Assembly (NCBI GenBank): GCA_902168105.1
Contig: CABHOY010000053.1
Coordinates: forward strand, 1-64,000
DNA length: 64,000 nt
Reading direction: 5' to 3'
DNA from: an uncultured Flavihumibacter sp.
Lineage (GTDB): Bacteria; Bacteroidota; Bacteroidia; Chitinophagales; Chitinophagaceae
The notes beneath the pieces were generated by a model. The model did not search any database. It had not been told where the DNA came from and saw only the letters and a program-made list of their open reading frames with translations. Below, piece after piece: positions 28,394 through 37,431 of this stretch. The translations under genes and the position numbers were made by a program. How positions within the stretch are numbered: the first letter of the stretch is position 1; every line of letters begins with the position of its first letter.

Positions 28394-29305
28394 CTATTGC
28401 AGGACACGAACATTATTACAATGTCTGAGGGTTTCCCAATCTCCCTGTATAGTTGACTCATCTGCAGGTATATCATATACCTGACCTTTCATCTTAACTT
28501 TAACTCCTCCTGGAGAGATTTCATATATTATATTCCCGCTTTTAAAGGAAATGATCTGATCTTTGATCGTAAGGTCGCCGCTATTGTGCGGATAGTACAT
28601 TTCTATGCTTTCATCATTAGCCAGGAAGGCATAACGGAGTATAGCATCATATTCGAAGAATACCACCTTTTTTTTGTTCTTCAGTGAAAAAGAATAGCGT
28701 GTCTCTCCCTGCGGATATTCTTTTATAATTATGGTAGTATCTTTTTTATTGTATTTTGTAGTGGTCACCTTATATATATAAGGATATTCACTACTGTTAT
28801 AGCTATGCATAACAGATTCAAGTAAAACCGGCTTGTTATTGACTATGGTGTATTGGTCCCTGACATAACAGCAAATACTATTACCTCTCCATTGGGTTGT
28901 GATCCTGCGGTTTTGATCGTCAAATTCGAACAGTTCACAGCCCATGCTTATAACATCTGATAGCTCTTCATTGTATTCAAATGTATTCGTCTGCCATAGA
29001 TAGATGTTATATCCGAGACCGTCGCCGCAAAAGGAATCACCGCTGCATATTGCCAGATCAGTGTGTCCGTCAAAATTATAGTCCCGGTAAATAAATAGCT
29101 TTTGTACATCAAAGGGGAGGGGCTTCGGTGTCGCTTCCTGCCGCAAAATCAGGCTGCTATCATTTTTTGAATAGATAGAGACGTCTATATAATTATCGGT
29201 ATCATCAGATTTCTCCACTTCCATGTAGAAATCATTCCCGATTGACACTACTTGAGCTACGGCATTAGAGGAAAGTAGTAATAGTAGAAGAGTTGTTCTT
29301 ATCAT
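28394..29305 (-). CDS. Secreted protein, XAC2610/VCBS-like
   Basis: 303 residues with a cleavable signal peptide (LLLLLLSSNAVAQ). The middle motif YRDYNFDGHTDLAICSG followed by GYNIYLW is the FG-GAP/VCBS-like DxNxDGxxD calcium-binding loop seen in XAC2610-related proteins. The remainder is beta-rich, without other known motifs. Likely periplasmic or surface-exposed. No operon partner; it is followed by the HTH/DUF2975 pair in the same direction. Confidence 0.65.
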   Translation of the reverse strand: MIRTTLLLLLLSSNAVAQVVSIGNDFYMEVEKSDDTDNYIDVSIYSKNDSSLILRQEATPKPLPFDVQKLFIYRDYNFDGHTDLAICSGDSFCGDGLGYNIYLWQTNTFEYNEELSDVISMGCELFEFDDQNRRITTQWRGNSICCYVRDQYTIVNNKPVLLESVMHSYNSSEYPYIYKVTTTKYNKKDTTIIIKEYPQGETRYSFSLKNKKKVVFFEYDAILRYAFLANDESIEMYYPHNSGDLTIKDQIISFKSGNIIYEISPGGVKVKMKGQVYDIPADESTIQGDWETLRHCNNVRVLQ

Positions 29306-29334
29306 AAAGTAGGGATAAAATCGAAAACAGTTTG

Positions 29335-29562
29335 TTAGTGGTCCGTTGTTTTTTGCTCGTCATTTACATATTCCAGAATGTCACTCGGCTGGCAGCTTAA
29401 TGCTTTACAAATTGCATCTAATGTGCTAAAGCGAATTGCTTTTGCTTTTCCTGTCTTCAAGATAGAAAGGTTGGATAATGTCAAATCAACTCTTTCAGAA
29501 AGTTCATTTAGAGAAATTTTTCGCTTCGCCATCATCACGTCCAGGTTTACAATAATTGGCAT
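29335..29562 (-). CDS. Small XRE/YozG-like HTH regulator
   Basis: 75 residues, a single Cro/C1-type HTH: LDVMMAKRKISLNELSERVDLTLSNLSILKTGKAKAI, then FSTLDAICKALSCQPSDIL. This is the YozG-type regulator nearly always found beside a DUF2975 membrane protein. It starts 3 bases after the DUF2975 stop, so the pair is one operon. Target is probably its own promoter; see the palindrome at 30097. Confidence 0.88.
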   Translation of the reverse strand: MPIIVNLDVMMAKRKISLNELSERVDLTLSNLSILKTGKAKAIRFSTLDAICKALSCQPSDILEYVNDEQKTTDH

Positions 29563-29565
29563 AAC

Positions 29566-30045
29566 TTAAATTGTTAAGTCGTTTTCAGATTTCATGTCTA
29601 TAGCATTTTGTAACAGTTTTTCAAATATCGCTGCAGCAGTTGCAACTACGACAGAAGCAAAAGTAGTCACGATACAAATGGCAAGAAAACCTGCAGGGTC
29701 GTCCTCTTTATCATGGAATATCTTTATGTATAATCCTGCTGTCACAATTAAAGCACTTAGCACGATCGCACAATACTTTATGCTCTTTAATGCCTTAACT
29801 GAGTTTGATGAGAATACTTTATTTTGTCCGATATATCCGAGTAATTTGAACGCCTTGTATAGTGCAACAAAAAAGGCGATCGATGTTGCGTATCCATACA
29901 AGATGAATGGATCAGCGTAAATGCTAAACAAGTCTAAGTTTGTAGCTCTTCCTTCGGTTAAGGGAACCCGGATCAAAATGGCAAGTGCCACAACGCCGAT
30001 AAGCACGATGACTGCCTGAAGAAATATTATGGAAATTCTTTTCAT
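29566..30045 (-). CDS. DUF2975 membrane protein
   Basis: 159 residues from the ATG ending at 30045; a Met nine codons earlier is less likely because the later start opens directly into the first helix. Four transmembrane helices: IIFLQAVIVLIGVVALAILI, YGYATSIAFFVALYKAF, IKYCAIVLSALIVTAGLYI and AICIVTTFASVVVATAAAIF. DUF2975 proteins pair with a YozG-like HTH protein; the function of the pair is not established. Confidence 0.85.
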   Translation of the reverse strand: MKRISIIFLQAVIVLIGVVALAILIRVPLTEGRATNLDLFSIYADPFILYGYATSIAFFVALYKAFKLLGYIGQNKVFSSNSVKALKSIKYCAIVLSALIVTAGLYIKIFHDKEDDPAGFLAICIVTTFASVVVATAAAIFEKLLQNAIDMKSENDLTI

Positions 30046-30096
30046 AATGATGTTATGATTTTGGACCAACAAGCCAAAAATAATAAATAATTATCG

Positions 30097-30122
30097 ATAA
30101 ACAATAAATATTTATTGTTTAT
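30097..30122. repeat. 26-bp perfect AT palindrome
   Basis: Perfect self-complementary 26-mer with arms ATAAACAATAAAT, centred at 30109/30110, about 52 bases upstream of the DUF2975 start. Best explained as the operator of the downstream HTH protein. Confidence 0.6.
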
Positions 30123-30324
30123 TTTGAAGTGAAGGGGGATGAATTTCGTTCTTTTTAAACTGACTTATAAAAGTCAGTATTGATTGTCAGACTGTTAGGG
30201 TTAGTTGGCACGTCAGCTACAATGACCGCTAAGGAGCGGGGCTTCATGTTGTTTGGGTGTCAGCATTCCATCTGTCTGGTGCCTTTGACGTTTAGATTAT
30301 CGCCTTGTTATTAAGGGTTTGTAG

Positions 30325-31023
30325 TCAACAGATCATCAACAATCTACTTTGTCCGGATTTTTCCTTCGGTGCACGGTGAACGCAAGGAGGAACCTGACTT
30401 TCAGGATGATCAACCGCCAATCTCCATAGGTGACCGAGGCCTAAACTTATTGGGCGGGCATTAGGTTTAGCTTGATAGTGCAGATCAAAGAAATGTTCAC
30501 TTAAGAATGATTCAAAACCTTCATCTGCTCCATCATATAGCTTTTTGAGTTCATTACGTATTTCTGGAATAAGTACTTTCTTTTCGACTTGTGAATTTGG
30601 TAATATTTCACTTGACTCGCCATAGTAAGTGCATAAAAAGGTATCGACCGGTATAGGAGAGCGATCCACATGAAAAGAATACACATCGGTTGGAAAAAAA
30701 GGAAAGGCATCATCCCGATCATAGTAGTTGATCACATTAAGGATTGGTGATGCACCATGAGCTTTCAATACTTTAAAGTCATTTAAAAGAATTTCCCGGG
30801 CAAGTCGCCCTTCCTCACTCAGCTGAAGTTCACGAAGTTCCTCTTGTTCAATTGTTGTGATATTGCCGCTTACCTCTATCTTTCTAACAATCTCAGAAAA
30901 ATCACCAGTTAGCTTACGCATCCAACATATCGCATTAATGTCTCCATTAAATGGCGTAGAAACAAGGTCTTTAAAATTCGTAACACATTGAATTTGATTC
31001 TCAGCGTGAGATAAATCTATCAT
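30325..31023 (-). CDS. DUF1826-like protein
   Basis: 232 residues from the ATG ending at 31023. The sequence follows the DUF1826 pattern as I know it: a CWMRKL opening, a central FHVDRSPIPVDTFLCTYYG with one His and Asp likely to bind metal, and a closing VHRAPKEKSGQSRLLM. DUF1826 proteins are often found in zinc-responsive operons of proteobacteria, but no zinc gene is near here. The family call is from memory of motifs, so moderate. Cytoplasmic. Confidence 0.55.
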   Translation of the reverse strand: MIDLSHAENQIQCVTNFKDLVSTPFNGDINAICWMRKLTGDFSEIVRKIEVSGNITTIEQEELRELQLSEEGRLAREILLNDFKVLKAHGASPILNVINYYDRDDAFPFFPTDVYSFHVDRSPIPVDTFLCTYYGESSEILPNSQVEKKVLIPEIRNELKKLYDGADEGFESFLSEHFFDLHYQAKPNARPISLGLGHLWRLAVDHPESQVPPCVHRAPKEKSGQSRLLMIC

Positions 31024-31241
31024 AATGGTAACTAGTATAAAATCATTTGGCAACGAAGTATCAAATAGTATCCGGCCAATCCAGGACGAATACTGATTGA
31101 AAAACTTTTGATGAAGGTAACAACAAAAAGCTAAAGGATAATATCCGGCCTTGCTACATGTATGCTTTGTCAGCGCTGACTTATTTTATGGTTTTGTTCT
31201 TCCCCTGAAGGCCATAAGGTGGGAATTAGATAGAGAGCATA

Positions 31242-31982
31242 TTATTCACGCAGGTACTTTGTAATAATTTTACTAATAGTGTCTGCTTTATTAAAAACCA
31301 TGAGATGTCCTCCTCCTTTAATGCGATAATCAGGATGCACGAGCCTGTGGGTTATTACTCTATCGGCCGTGCCGTGGATTTGAATAGTTCTCTCCGGCGC
31401 TACTTTATTATCCCAATAAGCAATACTTTTCAATGCCCAACGGAAAAAAGATACATCCGTATGTGCCAATAAATTGGTTAATGTCTTTTTATCTTTTGGC
31501 GACCGGGCGCCGAAATACCGATAGGTGAGAAAGTTAGTACGTCGTATTAGTGAACCGGGAATGATTCGATAAAATCCTAATTTCATAAAAAAGAACTGTA
31601 CCCTGTTCAATTCACTCTTTGTTTTGACGGAAGAGATCAACACCATTTTATCTACCTTTACTTGCTTGGATATTTCCACAGCAACTATTCCTCCAAAAGA
31701 AAGTCCGATGATATCTGGATTTTCAACTGTGATCTGGCTCTTTATCCTACCTGCATATTGCGTTATTGATTCATTTGGCAACGCAGGAATCCAGTTTATG
31801 TAAACTTTATGATATCCCGGAAGTTTCAGGTTCATGAAGATACTTGAGTCTGCCCCCAGACCACTAAAAAGATAAACAGTTTTTTGTTCTTTTTTGGCCG
31901 TATCCTGCGGAGTTTGAGCACCTGCCGCGAGACTACTAAACATAAATAGAATCCCAAAAATCACTTTCACGCTTTGCGTCAT
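31242..31982 (-). CDS. Secreted alpha/beta hydrolase
   Basis: 246 residues with a signal peptide ending near AAGAQ. An alpha/beta hydrolase fold is indicated by the oxyanion/lid start LFSGLGADSSIF, the nucleophile elbow GLSFGG (GxSxG), and a terminal His in GGGHLMVF. The central segment between is short. Substrate unknown; esterase or lipase likely. No operon partner. Confidence 0.75.
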   Translation of the reverse strand: MTQSVKVIFGILFMFSSLAAGAQTPQDTAKKEQKTVYLFSGLGADSSIFMNLKLPGYHKVYINWIPALPNESITQYAGRIKSQITVENPDIIGLSFGGIVAVEISKQVKVDKMVLISSVKTKSELNRVQFFFMKLGFYRIIPGSLIRRTNFLTYRYFGARSPKDKKTLTNLLAHTDVSFFRWALKSIAYWDNKVAPERTIQIHGTADRVITHRLVHPDYRIKGGGHLMVFNKADTISKIITKYLRE

Positions 31983-32158
31983 ATATTTCCCTTACTTCTT
32001 GCCTGCGAGGCATGTTTTGTATAGTTATTACGTCATACTTACTATCCGGAGGTCGCACAGGGCAAAATAGAAACAACATCCTCAGGTGGTTTGTACCGAA
32101 TTAAACCACATCAGGGAACTATTTCGTTAAAAATGGAAGATGATAATTTTTTTTTTAA

Positions 32159-33973
32159 TCATTTCCGATTTAGCTCGTTCCCCGCGTTTATCACAGCTTC
32201 ATTCACCGCTTTCACCCTTTCAATATCCATTTTCTCTACGGCCCTGTCATAGGTCAGTATACCATTCACCTCATGTTCAACATCGGTGGTCTGCGTGTAT
32301 ACGGCAATACTTAAACCCTGATATCGCATCAGTTGCTCCACCTGATCCATCAGGAGTACATATCTGTCGGTTAGTCTATCTCTGGTCGCCTCATAAGCAT
32401 ATGCATTATTTTCTACCGGCCACATATGTCCCCGCACAAACAGACCGACGCCACCAAATTCACCAAGTGATGCGGCGCGTTTGCCGTCAGGTTTTGAAGC
32501 ACCCTTTGGTCCAACATAAATATGCGTATCTACAAAATCGCCATTTCCGGGATCTCCAGCTGCCTGTTGATAACCGGGATTATTATTAAAGCCTGAATTG
32601 CCGTTTACCAGTCTTGACGGATCGAGTTTTTTCACCCAGTCAGTTATCTCTTTTACATCAAAAGCGCCCCAATTCTCATTGAATGGCACCCAGGTAATGA
32701 TAGAAGGAGAATTATAAAGATCATCGATCATGGCATGTAATTCTTTTCGGAAAACGCTTCTCACCTTTGCCGTGTCTTCATGCTGATACCAGATGGCTGG
32801 CATATCCTGCCATACTAACAGTCCAAGTTTGTCCGCCCAATAATAAAAGCGTTTGGGCTCGGTCTTCATGTGTTTTCTGATTAAATTAAAACCAGCTTTT
32901 TTGGTAAATTCGATGTCGTATTTTAATGCCTCCTCTGTAGGTGCTGTGAGAATACCATCAGGCCAATATCCCTGATCAAGTAATCCAACCTGCATCACAA
33001 ACTTATTATTCAACAGCGGTCTTATTACGCCGTTCACGTTACCAAGCTTAATATCACGCATACCAAAATAACTCCTGATCTCATCAGTGATATTTCCTTT
33101 GTTATCTGTCAGGGCAATGTTAAGATCATAGAGAAATGGATTATCAGGTGACCATAACCTGGGATCATTTATCGGAATATATAATTTGGTTCCTGAGCGT
33201 CCTGAGATCTCAGACACTACTTTCTTTCCATCAAGTGCGGTAGCCCGTACCTGTGCTGCATCAGCATCTACAAATACTTCAAGTCTGTTGTTTACAAGAT
33301 CAGGCAGTAGCCGGATGTTTTTAATGTAATGCTCACTTACCGGCTCCAGCCATACACTTTGCCAGATGCCTGAAGTAAAAGTATAATCTCCCCGGGGACC
33401 ATTTTTGCCGGAGGGTGTCGTACCATCATTCGCATCATGCGCCGCAACGACGATTGTATTGATACCTTCTTTTAGAAATTTCGTGATATTTATATTAAAA
33501 GAACTATAACCACCGGAATGTGATCCTGCTTTTTCTCCATTGACAAATAAGGTTGCATCATGATCAACCGCCTCGAAATTTATAATGATCTGTTTGCCAT
33601 TCCAGGCTGAAGGAATTTTAAATGTCCGGCGGTACCACATGTTTATATCCTGGTTACGCTCAATGCCTGAAAGAACGGACTCCGGGCAGTAAGGAACCAG
33701 TATCTTTTCGGCTTTATCACTAAAACTCACTGGCTTAACGGGGGCTAATGCGCTGGCAACGTGTTTACCGCCAATATAATCCCATTTCCCATTTAAACTC
33801 ATCCATTCCTTGCGTTCCAACTGTGGACGGGGATATTCGGGAAAAGGAGCTGTTGCCTCCATTGCTGTCTTTGTCCATTGGGTAGGTAGTTTGACTTGTT
33901 GCGCTAAAGTTTTAACAAAGACTCCGTGGCACAATATGAGTCCCAATAAAAGCAGGCATTTTTTTGTTTGCAT
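32159..33973 (-). CDS. Glycoside hydrolase family 2 enzyme
   Basis: 604 residues with a signal peptide (GLILCHGVFVKTLAQ). Domain order: sugar-binding jelly roll (PYCPESVLSGI, WYRRTFKIP), immunoglobulin-like domain, then a TIM barrel. The acid/base Glu is in WVPFNENWGAFD near 432, and the presumed nucleophile Glu in SLGEFGGVG near 504. Shorter than LacZ, typical of Bacteroidota GH2 beta-galactosidase, glucuronidase or mannosidase relatives. It should act in the periplasm. No SusC/SusD pair is in the window, so it is not in a classic PUL. Confidence 0.88.
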   Translation of the reverse strand: MQTKKCLLLLGLILCHGVFVKTLAQQVKLPTQWTKTAMEATAPFPEYPRPQLERKEWMSLNGKWDYIGGKHVASALAPVKPVSFSDKAEKILVPYCPESVLSGIERNQDINMWYRRTFKIPSAWNGKQIIINFEAVDHDATLFVNGEKAGSHSGGYSSFNINITKFLKEGINTIVVAAHDANDGTTPSGKNGPRGDYTFTSGIWQSVWLEPVSEHYIKNIRLLPDLVNNRLEVFVDADAAQVRATALDGKKVVSEISGRSGTKLYIPINDPRLWSPDNPFLYDLNIALTDNKGNITDEIRSYFGMRDIKLGNVNGVIRPLLNNKFVMQVGLLDQGYWPDGILTAPTEEALKYDIEFTKKAGFNLIRKHMKTEPKRFYYWADKLGLLVWQDMPAIWYQHEDTAKVRSVFRKELHAMIDDLYNSPSIITWVPFNENWGAFDVKEITDWVKKLDPSRLVNGNSGFNNNPGYQQAAGDPGNGDFVDTHIYVGPKGASKPDGKRAASLGEFGGVGLFVRGHMWPVENNAYAYEATRDRLTDRYVLLMDQVEQLMRYQGLSIAVYTQTTDVEHEVNGILTYDRAVEKMDIERVKAVNEAVINAGNELNRK

Positions 33974-34202
33974 ATATTTGTCAAGGTTACACCAGAAACA
34001 AAATACATTTTTTTCTTCAATATCAAGATACTCCGGCGATTAACCTCTTTCAGAAGTCCGGAACGATCTTTATATCAATAGCTCAGCGACCGGAAGATGG
34101 AAGCGACCGTATAGCAGACCTCTGAGTGCATTATAGTTTGGCGCTGAAAGAGAATTGACGATGGTGGACACAATGTAAAATTATCTGTTTCGGGACGCGG
34201 TC

Positions 34203-34676
34203 TTAAAAACCTCTTTTACACAACTCTTCTCTCATGATCTTTCTTACCAATTTATCTGCATCAATATTATAATTGGTATCAGTACCCCGTTTTTGATGCG
34301 CTTTTACTTTGGTGAATGTCAATTGGATCTGGGCTCCCAAGATATAGAGCTCCTTCACCAGTTCTGCATTACGTATTATCGTTCCCTTACTGGTAATGAA
34401 GTTTGCCTTGCTGAGTTTATTTTGTCGCTCCATCAATCCCGTTACATACTGGCTGTCAGAGTAAATGTGCAGGCATTGGATGCCCTCAAAGTTGTTCAGT
34501 GCATATGTGATTCCTTCTATTACTGCGGATAATTCCATCCTGTTATGTGTAGTGCCTGGTATTCTTCCGGACAAGACCACCTTCCCCGTGTCTGTCAATA
34601 TGATAGCAACCCATGCCCCCTGGCCACTTTGGGTGTCACAGCTTCCATCTGTATATATATCCGCACTATTGATCAT
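34203..34676 (-). CDS. rnhA: Type I ribonuclease H
   Basis: 157 residues from the ATG ending at 34676; an upstream frame of 28 codons has no family counterpart and is rejected. The four acidic catalytic residues are visible: D in IYTDGSCD, E in RMELSAVIEG, D in IYSDSQYV, and D in NIDADKLV near the end. It degrades the RNA of RNA-DNA hybrids. Soluble and cytoplasmic. Confidence 0.85.
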   Translation of the reverse strand: MINSADIYTDGSCDTQSGQGAWVAIILTDTGKVVLSGRIPGTTHNRMELSAVIEGITYALNNFEGIQCLHIYSDSQYVTGLMERQNKLSKANFITSKGTIIRNAELVKELYILGAQIQLTFTKVKAHQKRGTDTNYNIDADKLVRKIMREELCKRGF

Positions 34677-35053
34677 GGCTGCAAATGTAAGAGGAATTTC
34701 GTCCACCATTGTCATCTCACCTTCACGCAAGGGGGCAGCTATCATCTCCGACCTTTCCACTTTAGTGCAGCTAACAGCAAAAAGTACACAGCACTATATA
34801 CAGGATAGAGTTATTGAACATGTCAAAAAACAGTTGTCAATGAATTTTTGTACAACTCTTTTATTAATCATTTCCATTACATATTTTGTAAAATCAATTG
34901 GACGGTCTTTCTGTTTCAAAATAGTCCCTATTGTAAAAAAGCAAAGATTCGGGTATATTCTAGGCCGGTTTATGCTTGACAGCCACAGTCACGTTGAATT
35001 TATTATCTACGAATTTTATACTTCAAAATGGTCTCACTTAAAACAATGATCCG
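34677..35053. other. Intergenic region, no gene seen
   Basis: 377 bases between the RNase H and DUF1080 starts. A 194-codon open frame crosses it on the plus strand, but its first part is antisense to RNase H and its product has no coding character. No clear promoter box was found. Confidence 0.5.
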
Positions 35054-35764
35054 ATGAAATTTACTTCAACCACAGTTATGTTACTTGTCATCTTGATGAG
35101 CGCTTGTTCTCCCGAAAATAAAGATAATACGCTATCTGCTGAAGAAAAAAACACTGGTTGGCGACTCTTATTTAATGGTACGTCAACTGAAGGATGGCAT
35201 CTTTACAACAGGGAGAACAATACCGGGCAATGGATTGTGAAAGATGGAGAATTAGTTTGTAGTCCTGCGCCCGGTAAAGAATTGGGAGACCTTGTGACAA
35301 ATCAAAAGTTCAGCAATTACGATCTGAAATTTGATTGGAAGATTTCCAAAGAAGGTAATAGTGGGGTATTCGTTAATGTGATAGAAAGATCAGATATTCC
35401 CACAGCATGGGCTTCAGGGCCTGAGTATCAACTGCTGGAAGAATCACATCACGACTATCAAAATGAACTGAAGCGTTCAGGATGCATCTTTGGTCTATCT
35501 CCTCAACTTAATAATGTATCATTGAATCCTTTTGGCGAATGGAATCAATCTGAAATAAAGCAGATAAATGGTAAAGTTGAGTTTTACTTAAATGGGCAGT
35601 TAACAATAAAAAGAGATCTTACTACACAAGGATGGAAGGATTCAATAGTCAACTCAAATTTTAAGCATTTTCCAGAATTCGGCAAAAGCATTGTTGGCCA
35701 GATTGGATTGCAGGACTGGAATAAAGGGATAGCATTTAAAAATATAAAGATCAGGGAACTGTAA
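35054..35764 (+). CDS. DUF1080 (3-keto-disaccharide hydrolase-like) lipoprotein
   Basis: 236 residues with a lipoprotein signal (LLVILMSACSPE, Cys about 18). The DUF1080 concanavalin-like fold is clear: GWRLLFNGTSTEGWHLY, FSNYDLKFDWKISKEGNSGVF, YQLLEE, and ending IGLQDWNKGIAFKNIKIREL. Domains of this family bind or hydrolyse sugars, including 3-ketoglucosides. It is surface- or periplasm-anchored. Monocistronic with a terminator at 35881. Confidence 0.88.
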   Translation: MKFTSTTVMLLVILMSACSPENKDNTLSAEEKNTGWRLLFNGTSTEGWHLYNRENNTGQWIVKDGELVCSPAPGKELGDLVTNQKFSNYDLKFDWKISKEGNSGVFVNVIERSDIPTAWASGPEYQLLEESHHDYQNELKRSGCIFGLSPQLNNVSLNPFGEWNQSEIKQINGKVEFYLNGQLTIKRDLTTQGWKDSIVNSNFKHFPEFGKSIVGQIGLQDWNKGIAFKNIKIREL

Positions 35765-35880
35765 TGAAGAATTTATTAACAGCATTTTCAAATAACAACG
35801 TTCGAACTGCAGCATCCAAACATCATTCTTGAACTAAGAGGCCCGGAGCGGACCTTGACGATCATAAAAAAGCAAAAGAA

Positions 35881-35922
35881 GCCGTCTCAAATGTTTGTGA
35901 AAACAAGGAGGCGGCCTTTTTT
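35881..35922 (+). terminator. Terminator after the DUF1080 gene
   Basis: GCCGTCTC (35881-35888) pairs with GAGGCGGC (35908-35915), with a partly paired loop, and is followed by a run of T. It can also serve the convergent MBL gene. Confidence 0.75.
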
Positions 35923-35942
35923 TCGCTGCGTCCCATTTAGTG

Positions 35943-36719
35943 TTACACTGTAAGAAATATTTCTCCATCTGCTGGTACAAAGCATTGCGCAGATAAACCT
36001 GCTTCTGTAATTGCTTTTCTGATATCAGTGCGATTTTCGCGACTGTGATTGGTGTTTTCCAGGTGTACTACGTATACTTTCGCCTCGGGCGCATATTTAC
36101 ATACAGTGATCACATCCTTAATATCCATAACAATAGGATGGCCTCCATTTTGGTCTAAGTCCATGCGGCCGCCGCCTCCGTTTACAACGATGTGTTTAGG
36201 ATGATAAGTATCTATAGCCTTCCTGACATCATCGCACCAGATGGTGTCGCCGGCAATGTAAACGTCGTTTAAAACATAACCCGATACGGGGCCTATTTTT
36301 TCTGCGATCCCGGGGGCGCCGTGACGGCCATTGGTGCGGTGGATAGTTACGCCATTCCAGGAGGCGGTATCGCTTACGGGCACCACGTTGGCGAAGCCTT
36401 GTTCATTACGTATGGTGGCTTCGTCAGCGGGCTGGCAATAGACAGGCGTACTTTTAGAAAGCAGTTCCTGAGTATGTGGATCCCAGTGGTCCTGGTGCAT
36501 GTGGGTGACTAGCACAGCATCTGTTTGGGCAGCCACTCCGGTTGCGGTTATTCCTGCAGGCAATGCCACCAGGGGAATGGGAGTTTGGTCGCTTGTAAAG
36601 GGGATGGGAGGGAAGGTTCCGACATTGGCCAGGAAGGGGTCTACCAGCAGGTTTTTGCCATTGAGATGTATGAAGAGCGTTGCATGGCGTATTAATTGTA
36701 TTTGCATCATAAAATTCAT
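35943..36719 (-). CDS. MBL-fold metallo-hydrolase
   Basis: 258 residues, no signal peptide. Zinc motif THMHQDHWDPHT near 77, further ligands in GRHGAPG, AGDTIWCDDV and YVVHLENTNHSR. The branch is UlaG-like (L-ascorbate-6-phosphate lactonase relatives). It is divergent from the HxlR gene at 36806 with only 86 bases between starts. The space contains a tandem repeat (36773-36805), so the pair is probably a regulator-target couple. Confidence 0.85.
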   Translation of the reverse strand: MNFMMQIQLIRHATLFIHLNGKNLLVDPFLANVGTFPPIPFTSDQTPIPLVALPAGITATGVAAQTDAVLVTHMHQDHWDPHTQELLSKSTPVYCQPADEATIRNEQGFANVVPVSDTASWNGVTIHRTNGRHGAPGIAEKIGPVSGYVLNDVYIAGDTIWCDDVRKAIDTYHPKHIVVNGGGGRMDLDQNGGHPIVMDIKDVITVCKYAPEAKVYVVHLENTNHSRENRTDIRKAITEAGLSAQCFVPADGEIFLTV

Positions 36720-36772
36720 TTAATTTTGTTCTCGCAAATCTCGGCTGTCATGGGAATTTATTAATGAAGTTG

Positions 36773-36805
36773 ACTTTTTTGTAACCTGTTCACTTTTTTG
36801 TAACC
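36773..36805. promoter_or_regulatory. Tandem 14-bp direct repeat between MBL and HxlR genes
   Basis: ACTTTTTTGTAACC occurs at 36773-36786 and 36792-36805, 19 bases apart start to start. The second copy ends on the base before the HxlR ATG. Likely regulator binding sites, or a duplicated promoter element; see findings. Confidence 0.5.
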
Positions 36806-37165
36806 ATGGATTACGATCGTTTCAAATACTGCGGATTAAATGTGGCGCTGAACGTATTGTCAGGCAAATGGAAGCCAGTGATATTGTTTCACCTTTTTCA
36901 TGAGGAAGAGGTACGCTTTACGGAGCTTTGGCGAAATATTCCCAAAGTGGCAAAAAAGGTGTTGTTGGAACACCTGAAACAAATGGAGGAGGATGGTGTG
37001 GTTATCCGAAGGGAAAAGAATACGTTTCCGCCGGAGGTGTATTACAAGATCTCTGAGAAGGGAAAAGCGTTAGGGCCTGCTCTGGCGGCGCTGGAAAGCT
37101 GGGCCAGGGAGCACGCGGCTGAAGACGTGGCGGCGATGAGGGCAGCAAAAAGAGTTTCGCTTTGA
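36806..37165 (+). CDS. HxlR-family regulator
   Basis: 119 residues, full HxlR domain: LNVLSGKWKPVILFHLFHEEEVRFTEL, VAKKVLLEHLKQMEEDGVV, PEVYYKISEKGKAL. Cys near residue 8 is again in the sensing position. It is divergent from the MBL gene and likely controls it. Its ATG directly follows a tandem repeat. Confidence 0.9.
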   Translation: MDYDRFKYCGLNVALNVLSGKWKPVILFHLFHEEEVRFTELWRNIPKVAKKVLLEHLKQMEEDGVVIRREKNTFPPEVYYKISEKGKALGPALAALESWAREHAAEDVAAMRAAKRVSL

Positions 37166-37431
37166 ATATAGAAGAAAGAATTACCAGGTAGAATACAGAA
37201 TACTTACAGCACTTTCAGGAATAATAGAAAATACGGTACCCGCACTATGAGCCAACACCCAGTGAATCGCAGGTTGGCGCCTGTCTACATAGACGTGATC
37301 ATTTTTTTTGTCAAACATTCAAACTTTGGAGGATTATTTTTTGTTATTTGAAAGAGTCGATTATCGGGTTCGGTAGCGGATACCGTCGACACTAAAACTT
37401 ATGTCAGCAAAAAAAATACTTCCGAGAAGCT

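Noticed and set aside
32140..32589. A 149-codon frame antisense to the 3' end of the GH2 gene
   Set aside because: Pure antisense shadow; no recognisable motif, Ser/His/Tyr-rich product.
34465..35049. A 194-codon open frame on the plus strand upstream of the DUF1080 gene
   Set aside because: Its first half is antisense to RNase H, and the rest translates to a sequence with no signal or domain, in non-coding DNA.
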